NCBI RefSeq assembly: GCF_027111335.1
Contig: NZ_CP114288.1
Coordinates: forward strand, 4,340,001-4,404,000
Reading direction: 5' to 3'
Length of the DNA: 64,000 bases
From: Flavobacterium aquiphilum
GTDB lineage: Bacteria > Bacteroidota > Bacteroidia > Flavobacteriales > Flavobacteriaceae
Of the stretch, positions 54,111 to 63,959 are shown in pieces. A program made the position numbers and the translations under genes. The notes under the pieces were generated by a model. The model was not told where the DNA came from. It ran no database searches and saw only the letters and a program-made list of their open reading frames with translations. How positions within the stretch are numbered: the stretch's first letter is position 1; the number at the start of each line of letters is the position of its first letter.

Positions 54111-54189
54111 AGCCCCGATTGCAGTGGAAATCCTTGTAAGTCGGTGTTCGGCTTATAAGATTGTAACGGAAAGCGGGAGCAATGTTCCT
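54111..54189 (+). ncRNA. Flavo-1-like structured RNA motif, copy 3
   Basis: Begins TAGCCCCGATTGCAGTGGAA and ends AACGGAAAGCGGGAGCAATG. An inner hairpin pairs CTTGTAAGTC with GGCTTATAAG. Compact copy without the large inner stem of copy 1. It lies between MITE copy B and folE, on the same strand as folE. Confidence 0.55.
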
Positions 54190-54337
54190 AAAAATGCAAA
54201 ATGTTTCTGCTCCCAAAGGCAATAATAAACGGCTATTTATTGATAGAATTAAAAGCCAAAATTGATAGAAAATGTTTCCTTTTTATTAATTATCTTTACC
54301 CTCTAAAAATAGACAATCATACTAACAGTAACTTTTA

Positions 54338-55009
54338 ATGATAAACAACGAAGAATTTCACGACGAAATAGGAAACAATCATATTAGTACCAATGCTAAA
54401 AACCCTGTAAGAAAAGATGCTTTTGCCATTACAGACGAAGAAAAGATTGAAAAAATAAAAAAAGACGTCGAAAACATTCTATTGACTTTAGGAATGGATT
54501 TGACTGACGACAGTTTGAAAGGAACTCCAAACCGTGTTGCCAAAATGTTTGTAAAAGAAATTTTTGGCGGATTGAACCCTGACAAAAAACCAAAAGCCTC
54601 CACTTTTGAAAACAATTACAAATACGGAGAAATGTTGGTTGAAAAAAACATTACTGTTTACTCTACCTGTGAACACCACTTATTACCTATCATCGGGAGG
54701 GCTCATGTGGCTTACATTTCGAGCGGAAGAGTTATCGGGCTTTCAAAAATGAACCGTATTGTAGAGCATTACGCCAAAAGACCACAAGTACAAGAACGTC
54801 TGACCATGCAAATTGTTCAGGAACTGCAGCAAGCTCTTGGAACAGAAGATGTGGCTTGTGTGATTGATGCCAAACACCTTTGCGTGAATTCAAGAGGAAT
54901 CAAGGATATCGAAAGCAGCACCGTAACTTCTGAATTTGGTGGTAAATTCAAAGACCCACAAATAAAAAGAGAGTTTTTGGACTACATCAAATTAGACACC
55001 AATTTCTAG
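54338..55009 (+). CDS. folE: GTP cyclohydrolase I
   Basis: Cytoplasmic enzyme that opens GTP to dihydroneopterin triphosphate, first step of tetrahydrofolate synthesis. At 223 residues it is normal for the family. Motifs: TPNRVAKMFVKEIFGG, the zinc-binding CEHHLLPIIGRAHVAYI with the Cys and His ligands, VIGLSKMNRIVEHYAKRPQVQERLTMQI, and HLCVNSRGIKDIESSTVTS with the second Cys. The first 25 residues are polar and variable. It is followed at 139 bases by cysS. A Flavo-1-like RNA lies upstream. Confidence 0.97.
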   Translation: MINNEEFHDEIGNNHISTNAKNPVRKDAFAITDEEKIEKIKKDVENILLTLGMDLTDDSLKGTPNRVAKMFVKEIFGGLNPDKKPKASTFENNYKYGEMLVEKNITVYSTCEHHLLPIIGRAHVAYISSGRVIGLSKMNRIVEHYAKRPQVQERLTMQIVQELQQALGTEDVACVIDAKHLCVNSRGIKDIESSTVTSEFGGKFKDPQIKREFLDYIKLDTNF

Positions 55010-55148
55010 ATTAGGCCAAAAAAAATTAATTTTAAAAATCTAACCATTAAGAAATTAAGTAAATTAAGGTTTGAAATTCTTAATTCATTATATAAAATTC
55101 TTTTAAGCCTTCAATTTTTTAATTGTCACATTTCCTAATTATACAAAA

Positions 55149-56627
55149 ATGCCTTTATACAAGACCCAAAGCTTAAAAATATACAATTCTCTTTCGGGAG
55201 AAAAAGAAACATTTACACCAATCAATGAAGGAAATGTGGGAATGTATGTGTGCGGACCTACGGTTTACAGCAATGTACATCTTGGAAATGTGAGAACTTT
55301 TATGTCTTTTGACGTAATCTTTAGATATTTATTGCACTTGGATTACAAAGTGCGCTATGTTCGAAACATTACTGATGTGGGACATATTGTGGACGATGTG
55401 GATGAGGGTGAAGATAAAATTGCCAAAAAAGCACGTTTAGAACAATTGGAACCTATGGAAGTGGTGCAACGCTACACTGTAGATTTCCATAATATTTTAA
55501 GTGCTTTTAACTTTTTGCCTCCAAGCATTGAACCAACTGCGACTGGGCATATTATTGAACAAATCGAAATAATAAAAACCATTATCGATAAAGGAATTGG
55601 TTACGTAGCCAATGGTTCTGTTTATTTTGATGTGGTTAAATTCAATGAAACCAATAATTACGGTATATTGAGCGGTAGAAATATCGAAGATATGCTTGCC
55701 AATACACGTGACCTTGACGGACAATCTGACAAAAGAAATCCGCAGGATTTTGCACTATGGAAAAAAGCCGAACCGCAACATATTATGCGTTGGCCTTCGC
55801 CTTGGAGTGATGGTTTCCCTGGCTGGCACTTGGAATGTACAGCCATGAGCACCAAATATCTTGGTAATCATTTTGACATTCACGGAGGCGGAATGGATTT
55901 GAAATTCCCACACCACGAATGTGAAATTGCGCAAAATGAAGCTTGTACCGGACACACACCTGTAAATTATTGGATGCATGCCAATATGCTTACTTTGAAC
56001 GGTAAAAAAATGGCAAAATCTACTGGGAACAATATTTTACCGGGAGAGATTTTAACTGGAGACAATCAGTTTTTAAGCAAAGCTTTTTCAGCATCGGTTA
56101 CCCGATTCTTTATGATGCAAGCTCATTACCGAAGCATCCTTGATTTCTCTGACGAAGCGATTATCGCAGCCGAAAAAGGATACAAAAGACTAATGGAAGC
56201 CATGGAATCTTTAAAAGGGATTTCTGCGGGAGTTGACAGTTCCATTGATGTTGCGGCTTGGAAACAATTGTGTTATGATGCAATGAATGATGATTTCAAC
56301 ACACCAATTCTTATTGCACAATTATTTGAAGGCGTTCGTTTTATTAATTTGTTAAAAGACGGAAAAGAAACTTTAAATACTGTCGATTTAAAATTGTTCA
56401 CAACAACTATGCAAGCATTTGTATTTGATGTTTTGGGATTGGAAGAAGAAAAAAACAACGGTAACACAGATAAATTGGAAGGTGTTGTTAACATGCTTAT
56501 CGGCATGCGAAAGCAAGCCCGCGACAATAAAGATTTTGCAATGTCTGATCTAATCCGTGATCAATTGATTGCTTTAGGCATTCAGTTAAAGGATGGGAAA
56601 GAAGGAACAACATTTAGTATTCAGTAA
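55149..56627 (+). CDS. cysS: cysteinyl-tRNA synthetase
   Basis: Charges tRNA-Cys in the cytoplasm; 492 residues, normal length. Zinc and HIGH motifs: [20 protein letters not shown] with the zinc Cys, [33 protein letters not shown] and the KMSKS form [16 protein letters not shown]. The C-terminal DALR domain ends [37 protein letters not shown]. It is first in a run with yidD and lgt, spaced 37 and 68 bases, so partial co-transcription is likely. Confidence 0.97.
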   Translation: MPLYKTQSLKIYNSLSGEKETFTPINEGNVGMYVCGPTVYSNVHLGNVRTFMSFDVIFRYLLHLDYKVRYVRNITDVGHIVDDVDEGEDKIAKKARLEQLEPMEVVQRYTVDFHNILSAFNFLPPSIEPTATGHIIEQIEIIKTIIDKGIGYVANGSVYFDVVKFNETNNYGILSGRNIEDMLANTRDLDGQSDKRNPQDFALWKKAEPQHIMRWPSPWSDGFPGWHLECTAMSTKYLGNHFDIHGGGMDLKFPHHECEIAQNEACTGHTPVNYWMHANMLTLNGKKMAKSTGNNILPGEILTGDNQFLSKAFSASVTRFFMMQAHYRSILDFSDEAIIAAEKGYKRLMEAMESLKGISAGVDSSIDVAAWKQLCYDAMNDDFNTPILIAQLFEGVRFINLLKDGKETLNTVDLKLFTTTMQAFVFDVLGLEEEKNNGNTDKLEGVVNMLIGMRKQARDNKDFAMSDLIRDQLIALGIQLKDGKEGTTFSIQ

Positions 56628-56664
56628 TTAGCGATTACAAATCTGAATTCTGAAATTGAAATTT

Positions 56665-56913
56665 ATGTTAAACAAAATCCTCATTTATCCATTTGTTTTG
56701 CTCGTGAGGTTTTATCAGGGTGCAATCTCCCCTTTTACTCCAGCAGCCTGTCGGTTTGAACCGACCTGCTCAAGCTATATGATTCAGGCTTTGCAAACAC
56801 ACGGATTATTTTATGGGGGTTATTTAGGGATAAAAAGAATTTTGAGATGTCATCCTTGGGGCGGAAAAGGTTATGATCCGGTGCCTGAAAAAAAATGCAG
56901 CCACATTCATTAA
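56665..56913 (+). CDS. yidD: membrane protein insertion efficiency factor
   Basis: A short protein (82 residues) of the YidD family, which assists the YidC insertase at the inner membrane. Its amphipathic N-terminus [23 protein letters not shown] is followed by the conserved [49 protein letters not shown], with the three family cysteines. The frame is open from TTG at 56656, but ATG at 56665 is the plain start. It follows cysS by 37 bases and precedes lgt. Confidence 0.95.
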   Translation: MLNKILIYPFVLLVRFYQGAISPFTPAACRFEPTCSSYMIQALQTHGLFYGGYLGIKRILRCHPWGGKGYDPVPEKKCSHIH

Positions 56914-56981
56914 ATCTTACCTTTTTGTTAACACAACCAATTAAAGGAAAGTAATATTTTCACAAAAAAATTAAAAAATAA

Positions 56982-57911
56982 ATGACACACGCTTTAAACA
57001 TTGTTTGGAATCCCTCTGAAGGTATTGATCTAGGTTTTTTTGTTGTTCGCTTTTATAGCTTAATGTTTGTAATAGCTTTTGGATTAGGCTGGTACATTAT
57101 GAAACATATTTTTGAAAGAGAAAATATTGCTATCGACAAACTGGATTCTTTATTTGTTTGGACCGTGTTAGCCACTTTAATTGGTGCACGTTTGGGACAT
57201 GTTTTCTTTTACGACTGGGAATACTACCGCAACAATCTGGCAGAAATCATTTTACCTTTCCGTTTAAGCCCTAAATTCCAATTTACAGGTTATCAAGGAT
57301 TGGCAAGTCATGGAGCAGCAATTTCAATTATTGTTGCAATGTATTTTTTTAGCAAAAAAGTGCTTAACAAACCTATTTTATGGATATTGGACAGAGTGGT
57401 TATTCCTGTTGCCAGTGGAGCTATTTTTGTGAGATTGGGAAATTTTTTCAATTCGGAAATTGTAGGTAAAGAAACTACTTCTTCGTTTGGAATCCGTTTT
57501 GTTAGAGATCAGTTTAGTCCTAGAGAAGCAGTAAATGCGACACAACTTTCTACTCCAAAAGAAGCATATAACGCCATTGCAACCAATCCACAATATGCTA
57601 ACTTATTAGAACAAGTTCCAGCTAAACATCCAGCGCAATTATACGAGGCTTTTTGCTACATTTTTGTTTTCGCGATTTTATTTTTCCTGTATTGGAAAAC
57701 AGATACAAGAAAGAAATCTGGCTATTTGTTTGGCTTGTTCTTAGTTCTTTTATTCACGGTTCGTATTGTAGTTGAATCTGTAAAAGAAAGCCAAGGCGGA
57801 TTTGAAAGCGAATTAGGAAATGTATTATCAACCGGACAATGGCTGAGTATTCCTTTTATAATCATCGGATTGTATTTTATTATTAGAGCAAAGAAAACCG
57901 AAGAAATATAG
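56982..57911 (+). CDS. lgt: prolipoprotein diacylglyceryl transferase
   Basis: Inner-membrane enzyme that attaches diacylglycerol to the lipobox Cys of prolipoproteins, first step for the many lipoproteins of this window. At 309 residues it is family length with about seven membrane spans. Motifs: IVWNPSEGIDLGFFVVRFYSLMFVIAFGLGW at the N-terminus, LATLIGARLGHVFFYDWEYY with the conserved Arg, YQGLASHGAAISIIVAM corresponding to the HGG signature, and VRLGNFFNSEIVG. The C-terminal HPAQLYEAFCYIFVFAILF carries the other conserved Gln/Tyr/Glu. A strong terminator ends the run. Confidence 0.97.
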   Translation: MTHALNIVWNPSEGIDLGFFVVRFYSLMFVIAFGLGWYIMKHIFERENIAIDKLDSLFVWTVLATLIGARLGHVFFYDWEYYRNNLAEIILPFRLSPKFQFTGYQGLASHGAAISIIVAMYFFSKKVLNKPILWILDRVVIPVASGAIFVRLGNFFNSEIVGKETTSSFGIRFVRDQFSPREAVNATQLSTPKEAYNAIATNPQYANLLEQVPAKHPAQLYEAFCYIFVFAILFFLYWKTDTRKKSGYLFGLFLVLLFTVRIVVESVKESQGGFESELGNVLSTGQWLSIPFIIIGLYFIIRAKKTEEI

Positions 57912-57930
57912 ATTGGAATTGATTGATATA

Positions 57931-57970
57931 AAAAACAGGCTGCACAAAATTGTGCAGCCTGTTTTTTTTT
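57931..57970 (+). terminator. terminator of lgt
   Basis: Arms AAAAAACAGGCTGCACAA and TTGTGCAGCCTGTTTTTT are exact complements with no loop spacer, followed by more T. Confidence 0.92.
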
Positions 57971-58051
57971 TAGGCTAAAACCACCACGCACTTCGGGCAC
58001 CCTCCAAAGGGGAAATCGTTCCAAAAACAGAATCAGACTTAGACCCTACTT

Positions 58052-58942
58052 TTATTTATTGTAAATATCCAAAAGCCAATTGTAGAAACTGTCTTTCCAT
58101 TGTAAAACCGAATGGCCTTTGTCATAAGCCAAACCAAAACCATGATCTCCTTTGGAAAAAATATGTAATTCTGAATTGTTAACTTCAGCCACTATTGCAG
58201 CCAAACCGGGTATAATCTCTTTCATGGGCATTTTTTTGTCGTCTCGGGCAACGGCCATGAAAATAGGTGGCAAAGCCAGAACGTTGTCTATTCTTTTGAA
58301 ATTGCTCAGCGTATTTCCGTGATAAATTAACCCCACAAAAGCGGGTTTCCAATCTATTGGTTCCTTGGCTTCGGTGGATTTAATGGCGATACGTTCACTA
58401 AGCCAACCTCCCGCCGAAAAGCCCAAAATTCCAATTTTGTCTTTGTCCATTTTTAAACTTTCCGCTAATTCCTTCATCTTCAAAATACCCGTTCTCGCGT
58501 CCTGATAAATGGCTCCTTTATAATCATCCATCGGAATAATAAATTCTCCTTTTGCATCTTTTCTGTTCGTCCTGTATTTTACGACCATGCAATTAATCCC
58601 CTGACCTGAAAGCCAAATCGCCAAATCAGTTCCTTCTTTGTCCACCCAATTGGTGGTAAGACCTCCACCAGGAAATATGACTACTCCAATATGTTTGTTG
58701 TTCGATTCCGAAGCCGGAAACATTTGATAAGTGGGAACAGAAATATTACTGATAACCCTGTTTTTATGGGACAATGACTGCGGATTGATCACCGAATCGA
58801 CAACCGTTTCCGGATTGGGATGGCTGATGGGATTTTTTTCAATTCCGTTTGGATACAACGGCAATTCCGGATTGGTTTGGGCAAATAGAGAAGTACAGTT
58901 TATTACTAATGAAATGGAGAAAATAAGAACATTTTTTTTCAT
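58052..58942 (-). CDS. secreted alpha/beta hydrolase (acetyl-esterase-like)
   Basis: A 296-residue exported esterase-type protein with signal peptide MKKNVLIFSISLVINCTSLFAQ. Fold motifs: VVIFPGGGLTTNW (oxyanion hole), the nucleophile in GILGFSAGGWLSE (Ser), acid Asp in MAVARDDKKMP, and His in SKGDHGFG. The layout matches secreted hemicellulose or xylan esterases of Bacteroidetes. No polysaccharide-utilisation genes (SusC/SusD) lie beside it, so the substrate is uncertain. A -7 element (TATTTTTG) lies at 58975 on the minus strand. Confidence 0.9.
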   Translation of the reverse strand: MKKNVLIFSISLVINCTSLFAQTNPELPLYPNGIEKNPISHPNPETVVDSVINPQSLSHKNRVISNISVPTYQMFPASESNNKHIGVVIFPGGGLTTNWVDKEGTDLAIWLSGQGINCMVVKYRTNRKDAKGEFIIPMDDYKGAIYQDARTGILKMKELAESLKMDKDKIGILGFSAGGWLSERIAIKSTEAKEPIDWKPAFVGLIYHGNTLSNFKRIDNVLALPPIFMAVARDDKKMPMKEIIPGLAAIVAEVNNSELHIFSKGDHGFGLAYDKGHSVLQWKDSFYNWLLDIYNK

Positions 58943-58974
58943 GTGATGGTTAGATTAATAATTGATATATTTTT

Positions 58975-58982
58975 CAAAAATA
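58975..58982 (-). promoter_or_regulatory. -7 promoter element of esterase gene
   Basis: The minus strand reads TATTTTTG, 33 bases upstream of the ATG. Confidence 0.45.
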
Positions 58983-59122
58983 GGAAAAAATAGCTACAAA
59001 TATTAAAAACAATTCTGTAATAAAAATTTACGAAATAACACTAAAAGCATGGCCTAATCTCAGATATACAATTACTGTTTTATAGACGAATGATAACGAA
59101 CTATCGCCATAAACTTAAAACA

Positions 59123-59158
59123 AAGCCATCCCAAAAATTACTATCGGGATGGCTTCTT
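59123..59158 (-). terminator. terminator of mdaB-like gene
   Basis: AAGCCATCCC pairs with GGGATGGCTT around 13 bases; on the minus strand T-rich DNA follows. Confidence 0.78.
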
Positions 59159-59161
59159 TAT

Positions 59162-59755
59162 TTAGTTTAAAAACAATTGGGTCAAATGATTTTCATACAG
59201 TTTAAATTCTTGGTCAATATCAGGGCTTTTCATGATATCGTGAAAATGGATACTTTCCAAGGGCTTCATTCCGGTGAAAGCATTCATTCTGTGGAAACCA
59301 AATAAAGGTCCATTATCAACACTTGTTTCACCAAAGAATTCCCCAGGTAACGTGAAGGCTTCTTTCGGAGCATTCCATGAAGTGGTTACCATGTATTTTC
59401 TTCCGTGCAATGTTCCCCCAGTTCCGTAATTTATGGCTGGATTTTTGGACGAACGCCCGTCACTTTTGTAAATGCCCTTATCATGCCCATCGGTAAAAAC
59501 CACATCTATGTATTTCTTGAAAGCATGCGGTAACTGAAACCACCAAATTGGGGTATGATAGATAACCACGTCCGCCCAAACAAATTTTTCAACTTCCTGA
59601 GCCGGATCGTACTCATCGTTCACATCGGTACTTTTCACTTCAAAATCTTGATGATTCTGAAAAAAATCGGCGGTGACATTGGCTATTGTCTGATTGAATC
59701 TTCCTCCCGAATGACCAAACTTCTGTCCGCCATTAATTATAAATATCTTTTTCAT
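59162..59755 (-). CDS. NAD(P)H-dependent flavin oxidoreductase, MdaB-like
   Basis: A 197-residue flavodoxin-fold quinone reductase. The start IFIINGGQKFGHSGGRFNQTIANVTADFF matches the MdaB (modulator of drug activity B) signature. The FMN and substrate loops VIYHTPIWWFQLPHAFKKYIDVVFTDGHDKGIY and YMVTTSWNAPKEAFTLPGEFFGE are typical. It reduces quinones or nitro compounds by two electrons, protecting against redox cycling. It is divergent from a LysR-type regulator gene, the normal layout for a regulator-target pair. Confidence 0.93.
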   Translation of the reverse strand: MKKIFIINGGQKFGHSGGRFNQTIANVTADFFQNHQDFEVKSTDVNDEYDPAQEVEKFVWADVVIYHTPIWWFQLPHAFKKYIDVVFTDGHDKGIYKSDGRSSKNPAINYGTGGTLHGRKYMVTTSWNAPKEAFTLPGEFFGETSVDNGPLFGFHRMNAFTGMKPLESIHFHDIMKSPDIDQEFKLYENHLTQLFLN

Positions 59756-59781
59756 TTTTTATCTTATTTAAATTGATGTTA

Positions 59782-59833
59782 CAAAGTTATAACTGAATTA
59801 TCTATTATTAAAATAACATAATTCATACCTTTG
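59782..59833. promoter_or_regulatory. divergent promoters and operator between mdaB-like and lysR-type genes
   Basis: The minus strand has TAACTTTG (59782-59789) for the mdaB-like gene; the plus strand has TACCTTTG (59826-59833) for the regulator gene. Between them lies an inverted repeat TGAATTAT (59794-59801) and ATAATTCA (59818-59825), 16 bases apart, a plausible LysR-type operator. Confidence 0.65.
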
Positions 59834-59859
59834 TATCATAATTATAATACTTATCGAAA

Positions 59860-60753
59860 ATGATAAATCTAGAATGGTACCGAACTTTCAAATACATTTA
59901 CAAAACAGGAACTTTATCAGGAGCTGCCGAAGCCTTGTTTATTTCACAACCGGGAGTAAGTTTACATTTAAGTTCGTTGGAAAGTTATGTGGGTTACAAA
60001 TTATTCGACAGAACAAGTAGAAAAATGATCCCTACCGAAAAAGGGAAAGTGCTCTATAATTTCATTACTGATGCATTATGCAAACTGGAAGAGGCCGAAA
60101 AGAATTTTCAAAGAAGTACCGAGAAAAACACACCGACCATTAGCATTGGAATGTGTTTCGAAACTTTTCAGATCACTTTAGAACCTTATTTGGCAACTTT
60201 TCCTTTTAATGTGATTATTCAGTTTGGTGAATATCCTGAAATGATTGAAAACCTAGACAAAGGTATTTTGGACTTAATCATCACTCCACAAATGATTGTC
60301 AAAAGTGCTATCGAATACCAGGCCTTCTCATCTGAAACCATTGTCCTCATTTGTGGCAACGAAACAGATTCTGATTCCTTTGACATTTTAAAAGAACAAA
60401 ACGATGTAAAAGCAATTGAAGAATGGCTAAAACAGCAAAGATGGTATGGGACCACTGGTGACATGGAGCATTTAAGACGCTTTTGGCAGCTTAATTTCAA
60501 CAAACATGCCGATTTCAGGCCGAACTACATTGTTCCAAATTTAAACTCAATTGTACGTTGTTTAAGCAACAGTAACGGATTGGCGGTAATTCCCGATTTC
60601 TTATGCAAAACAGAACTGGAGAACGGAAAAATAAAACTTTTATGGGAAGGCAAAACATCTTTGACAAACACATTGTATTTTGCAAACAAAAAACAAACTA
60701 ATTACAACAACGAAATTCAATTAATAAAAGACACCTTTATGAAAATTATGTAA
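59860..60753 (+). CDS. LysR family transcriptional regulator
   Basis: A 297-residue cytoplasmic regulator. The N-terminal helix-turn-helix is LSGAAEALFISQPGVSLHLSSLESYVGYKLFDRTSRKMIPTEKG (about 17-60). Residues 90-297 are the periplasmic-binding-like sensor domain (ISIGMCFETFQI and NGLAVIPDFLCKTEL). The ligand is unknown, but the divergent mdaB-like gene suggests a quinone or electrophile signal. An inverted-repeat operator lies in the shared promoter region. Confidence 0.94.
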   Translation: MINLEWYRTFKYIYKTGTLSGAAEALFISQPGVSLHLSSLESYVGYKLFDRTSRKMIPTEKGKVLYNFITDALCKLEEAEKNFQRSTEKNTPTISIGMCFETFQITLEPYLATFPFNVIIQFGEYPEMIENLDKGILDLIITPQMIVKSAIEYQAFSSETIVLICGNETDSDSFDILKEQNDVKAIEEWLKQQRWYGTTGDMEHLRRFWQLNFNKHADFRPNYIVPNLNSIVRCLSNSNGLAVIPDFLCKTELENGKIKLLWEGKTSLTNTLYFANKKQTNYNNEIQLIKDTFMKIM

Positions 60754-60795
60754 TTGACAATATTCAAACAGCGATTACCAATTTCTATATAAAAC

Positions 60796-60830
60796 AAAAA
60801 AGGATTCAACTCTCGTTGAATCCTTTTTTG
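60796..60830. terminator. bidirectional terminator between lysR-type gene and secDF
   Basis: AAAAAAGGATTCAAC pairs with GTTGAATCCTTTTTT around a 4-base loop, with T runs on both strands. Confidence 0.9.
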
Positions 60831-60850
60831 TTTTATAATTCTATGTTATA

Positions 60851-63829
60851 TTAACTAAGCTGAGCTTCTTGATGCTTAACTTCAACATTATGTTTCTCTT
60901 CTTTTGAAATGGTATCAACCAAAACAGGAGTAGCGATAAATAATGAAGAATATGTTCCGATAATAATACCGATAAGCATTGCGAAGATAAATCCTCTGAT
61001 AGACTCTCCACCGAATATAAACATGATTAACAATACTAAAATCATTGTCAACGAAGTATTGATAGTTCTTGACATTGTAGAGTTAATCGATTTGTTTACA
61101 ATTTCTGAGAAAGATCCTTTTGTTTTACCATCCAAGAACTCACGTACTCTATCATATACAATTACAGTATCATTCATAGAGTAACCGATAACTGTTAAGA
61201 TAGCCGCAATAAAGTGCTGATCGATCTCCATTCCAAAAGGCATGTATTTCCAAAGTAATGAATATACTCCAAGTACAAAGATAACATCATGTGCCACAGC
61301 AGCAATCGCACCTAAACTATATTGCCATTTTCTGAAACTGATTACTAAATACAAACCTACGATAAGCATTGCTCCTAAAACAGCCCAATAAGCATTTGTT
61401 TTAATATCTTCTGCAACTGTTGGTCCAACTTTAGAAGCTTGTACAATACCTAATTTTTTACCGTCAAAAGTCTTAACGAATTTATCATAAGTCATATCAG
61501 CAGCGTAGTGTTTTTTCAAAGCTTGGTACAACATTTTGTTCACCTCTTCGTCAACTGCACTACCAGTTTCCTGAATTTTATATTTAGTTGTGATTTTCAA
61601 CTGATCGTCTTTACCAAATATTTTAGCTTCGGCACTACCAAATACAGCAGTTAACTCAGCTTTAACCTGCTCAGGCTCCATAGATTTAGCAAAACGAACT
61701 TGGAAAGTTCTTCCTCCTACGAAATCCACACCTTGGTCAAAACCATGCGTTGCAATTGATGCAATACTTACGATAGTTACAACAATTGAGAAAAGGTAAG
61801 TCCATTTTTTAATTCCTAAGAAATCAAAGTGGAAATTAGTAAAGAAGTTTTTCGAGAAATTAGTTACGAAAGACAAATCGTTTTTACCTGCAATATTTTT
61901 ATCGATAAAGATTCTGGCAATAAAAATTGAAGTAAATAAAGAGGTAACGATACCAATTAACAAAGTAGTAGCAAAACCTTTGATTGGTCCAGAACCGAAG
62001 ATAAACAATACAGCTCCAGTCAAAATGTGAGTTACGTTAGCATCTACAATAGAACGCATCGCTCCAGTCCAGCTGTAAGAAGCTTTAACGGCCTCGTCCA
62101 GTGATTTACCAGCCCTTAATTCCTCTTTAGCTCTTTCATAGATAATAATGTTCGCATCTACCGCAGTACCCATTGTTAATACGATACCCGCAATACCAGG
62201 CAAAGTAAGTACAGCACCTAAACTAGATAAGATTCCAAACATGAACAATAAGTTCACAGCCAAAGCAATATTTGCATACCAACCTGCTTTACCATAATAG
62301 ATAATCATCCAAAGAGATACTAAAAGCAATCCAATTACTGCAGAGTTAGTACCATTATCAATAGCTTCCTGACCCAAAGATGGTCCTACAACTTCAGATT
62401 GAATAATTTCAGCAGCAGCAGGCAATTTACCAGCTCTCAATACGTTTGCTAAGTCTTTAGTTTCAGTAACATCAAAGTTTCCAGAAATTTCAGATCTTCC
62501 TCCTGCAATTGGCCCACTAGAAACACCTGGAGCAGAATATACAATATCATCAAGAACGATAGCAATAAATCCTTTTTGAGTATAAGCTTTTCCTGTCAAT
62601 TCTTCCCATTCTTTAGCACCTACATTATTCATTTGCATAGAAACAGCAGGTTTACCCATTTGGTCAAAAGTATCACTAGCATCTGTTACAACACCACCAC
62701 CCATTGAAGCTACATTGTCTCTGTTACCTTTTAAAGCATATAATTCAACAACTTCAACTTCTTTTTCTTTAGCATCTTTAATAGTAGTTGGTTTTCCCCA
62801 AACAAATTTTGCATAACGTTGATCACCAGATAATAAAATTCTGATATCAGGTCTTTTGAAATAAGAATTGATAGTAGCAGTATCTTTTGGAGAGAAAAGA
62901 CCTAAAACTGGTCCTCCGCCTTGAGCAACAATTTTATCAATAATAGGATTGTTTCCTTTTTTAGTAGCTGTAGAATCTTTTCCATCAGTCAACAAAGCAC
63001 TCAATGAATCTTTTGCTACTGCTTTAGTCTCAACTTTGGCAACTTCAGATTTTTTCAAAGCCTCATTAGCAGCCATAATAAAACTACCAATTTCTTCAAC
63101 TTTATATGTTTCCCAAAACTCTAATTGAGCCGTACTTTGTAATAATTTTTTGATACGATCAATATCTTTAGCACCTGGAAGCTCTACAAGAATTCTTCCT
63201 GACTCTCCTAATTTTTGAATGTTAGGTTGAGTAACACCAAATTTATCGATACGCTCTCTCAATACTTTAAAAGCACTTTCAACAGATTCATCAACTTTTC
63301 TTTTGATTACTTTTTGAACTTGAGCATCTGTCATTTGAAAAGTAACACCACCATCTCCTTGCAAACTTCTGTTAGCAAAAATATCAGGAGAAGCTAATTT
63401 TTCTTTTCCTTGGGAATTGGCTTCGAAAGCTTCAAAGAAAGCATCAAGATAAGTTTGATTTCCTTGTTGATTTTTAGTGGCATCCGCCAAAGATTTATTA
63501 AAAACTGGATTTTTCGAATTATTTGACAACCCTTTCAAAATGTCTTTAACAGAGATTTGAAGAGTCACGTTGATTCCCCCTTCTAAGTCTAGCCCTTTAT
63601 TGATTTGCTTGTCTTTTACTTCATTGAAAGTAAAATCAGTAAACCCTAAGCTAAACACTTTTTCTTTACCAATTGAATCCAAATACTTTACTTCTTTTGC
63701 TGGATCTCCTCCGGCAAAAGCTTTTGCGTCACTTTTAACTTTGTTCGAGACAAAAGTGAACGAAAGTTGGTAAATACTTACCAATGCAAATAGAATTGCG
63801 AAAAATTTAATAAGTCCTTTATTCTGCAT
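60851..63829 (-). CDS. secDF: fused protein translocase subunit SecDF
   Basis: A 992-residue inner-membrane protein in which SecD and SecF are one chain, the usual form in Bacteroidetes. It uses the proton gradient to help SecYEG finish protein export. The SecD part has the N-terminal membrane span and first extracytoplasmic domain (NKGLDLEGGINVTLQISVKDI), then six-span block with TVGTAVDANIIIYERAKEELRAGKSLDEA. The SecF part (from about 675) holds HGFDQGVDFVGGRTFQVRF and GYSMNDTVIVYDRVREFLDG. The Asp/Arg pairs in these blocks are conserved. A long loop (about 260-360) with AVAKDSLSALLTDGKDSTATKKG is peculiar to this lineage. Confidence 0.97.
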   Translation of the reverse strand: MQNKGLIKFFAILFALVSIYQLSFTFVSNKVKSDAKAFAGGDPAKEVKYLDSIGKEKVFSLGFTDFTFNEVKDKQINKGLDLEGGINVTLQISVKDILKGLSNNSKNPVFNKSLADATKNQQGNQTYLDAFFEAFEANSQGKEKLASPDIFANRSLQGDGGVTFQMTDAQVQKVIKRKVDESVESAFKVLRERIDKFGVTQPNIQKLGESGRILVELPGAKDIDRIKKLLQSTAQLEFWETYKVEEIGSFIMAANEALKKSEVAKVETKAVAKDSLSALLTDGKDSTATKKGNNPIIDKIVAQGGGPVLGLFSPKDTATINSYFKRPDIRILLSGDQRYAKFVWGKPTTIKDAKEKEVEVVELYALKGNRDNVASMGGGVVTDASDTFDQMGKPAVSMQMNNVGAKEWEELTGKAYTQKGFIAIVLDDIVYSAPGVSSGPIAGGRSEISGNFDVTETKDLANVLRAGKLPAAAEIIQSEVVGPSLGQEAIDNGTNSAVIGLLLVSLWMIIYYGKAGWYANIALAVNLLFMFGILSSLGAVLTLPGIAGIVLTMGTAVDANIIIYERAKEELRAGKSLDEAVKASYSWTGAMRSIVDANVTHILTGAVLFIFGSGPIKGFATTLLIGIVTSLFTSIFIARIFIDKNIAGKNDLSFVTNFSKNFFTNFHFDFLGIKKWTYLFSIVVTIVSIASIATHGFDQGVDFVGGRTFQVRFAKSMEPEQVKAELTAVFGSAEAKIFGKDDQLKITTKYKIQETGSAVDEEVNKMLYQALKKHYAADMTYDKFVKTFDGKKLGIVQASKVGPTVAEDIKTNAYWAVLGAMLIVGLYLVISFRKWQYSLGAIAAVAHDVIFVLGVYSLLWKYMPFGMEIDQHFIAAILTVIGYSMNDTVIVYDRVREFLDGKTKGSFSEIVNKSINSTMSRTINTSLTMILVLLIMFIFGGESIRGFIFAMLIGIIIGTYSSLFIATPVLVDTISKEEKHNVEVKHQEAQLS

Positions 63830-63951
63830 TACTACTAAAATTAATTAATTTTTTTATTCTTTTTGTTTTAAACCCTATAAAACAAGCCATTACATCAATT
63901 TTGAAAAACAAAAATAAACTGCACGATTTGTATCATTTTTTTTAAACCGAG

Positions 63952-63959
63952 CAAATATA
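63952..63959 (-). promoter_or_regulatory. -7 promoter element of secDF
   Basis: The minus strand reads TATATTTG, a full match to TAnnTTTG, about 120 bases upstream of the secDF ATG. The remaining bases to the window end are AT-rich with no gene. Confidence 0.45.

Larger units (their letters stand above)
53584..54337. other. 754-base gene-free region with MITE copy and Flavo-1-like RNA
   Basis: It holds the terminator of the aminotransferase gene (53615), MITE copy B (53768-54046), Flavo-1-like copy 3 (54111-54189), and an AT-rich leader of folE. No open frame with family signatures is present. Confidence 0.6.
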
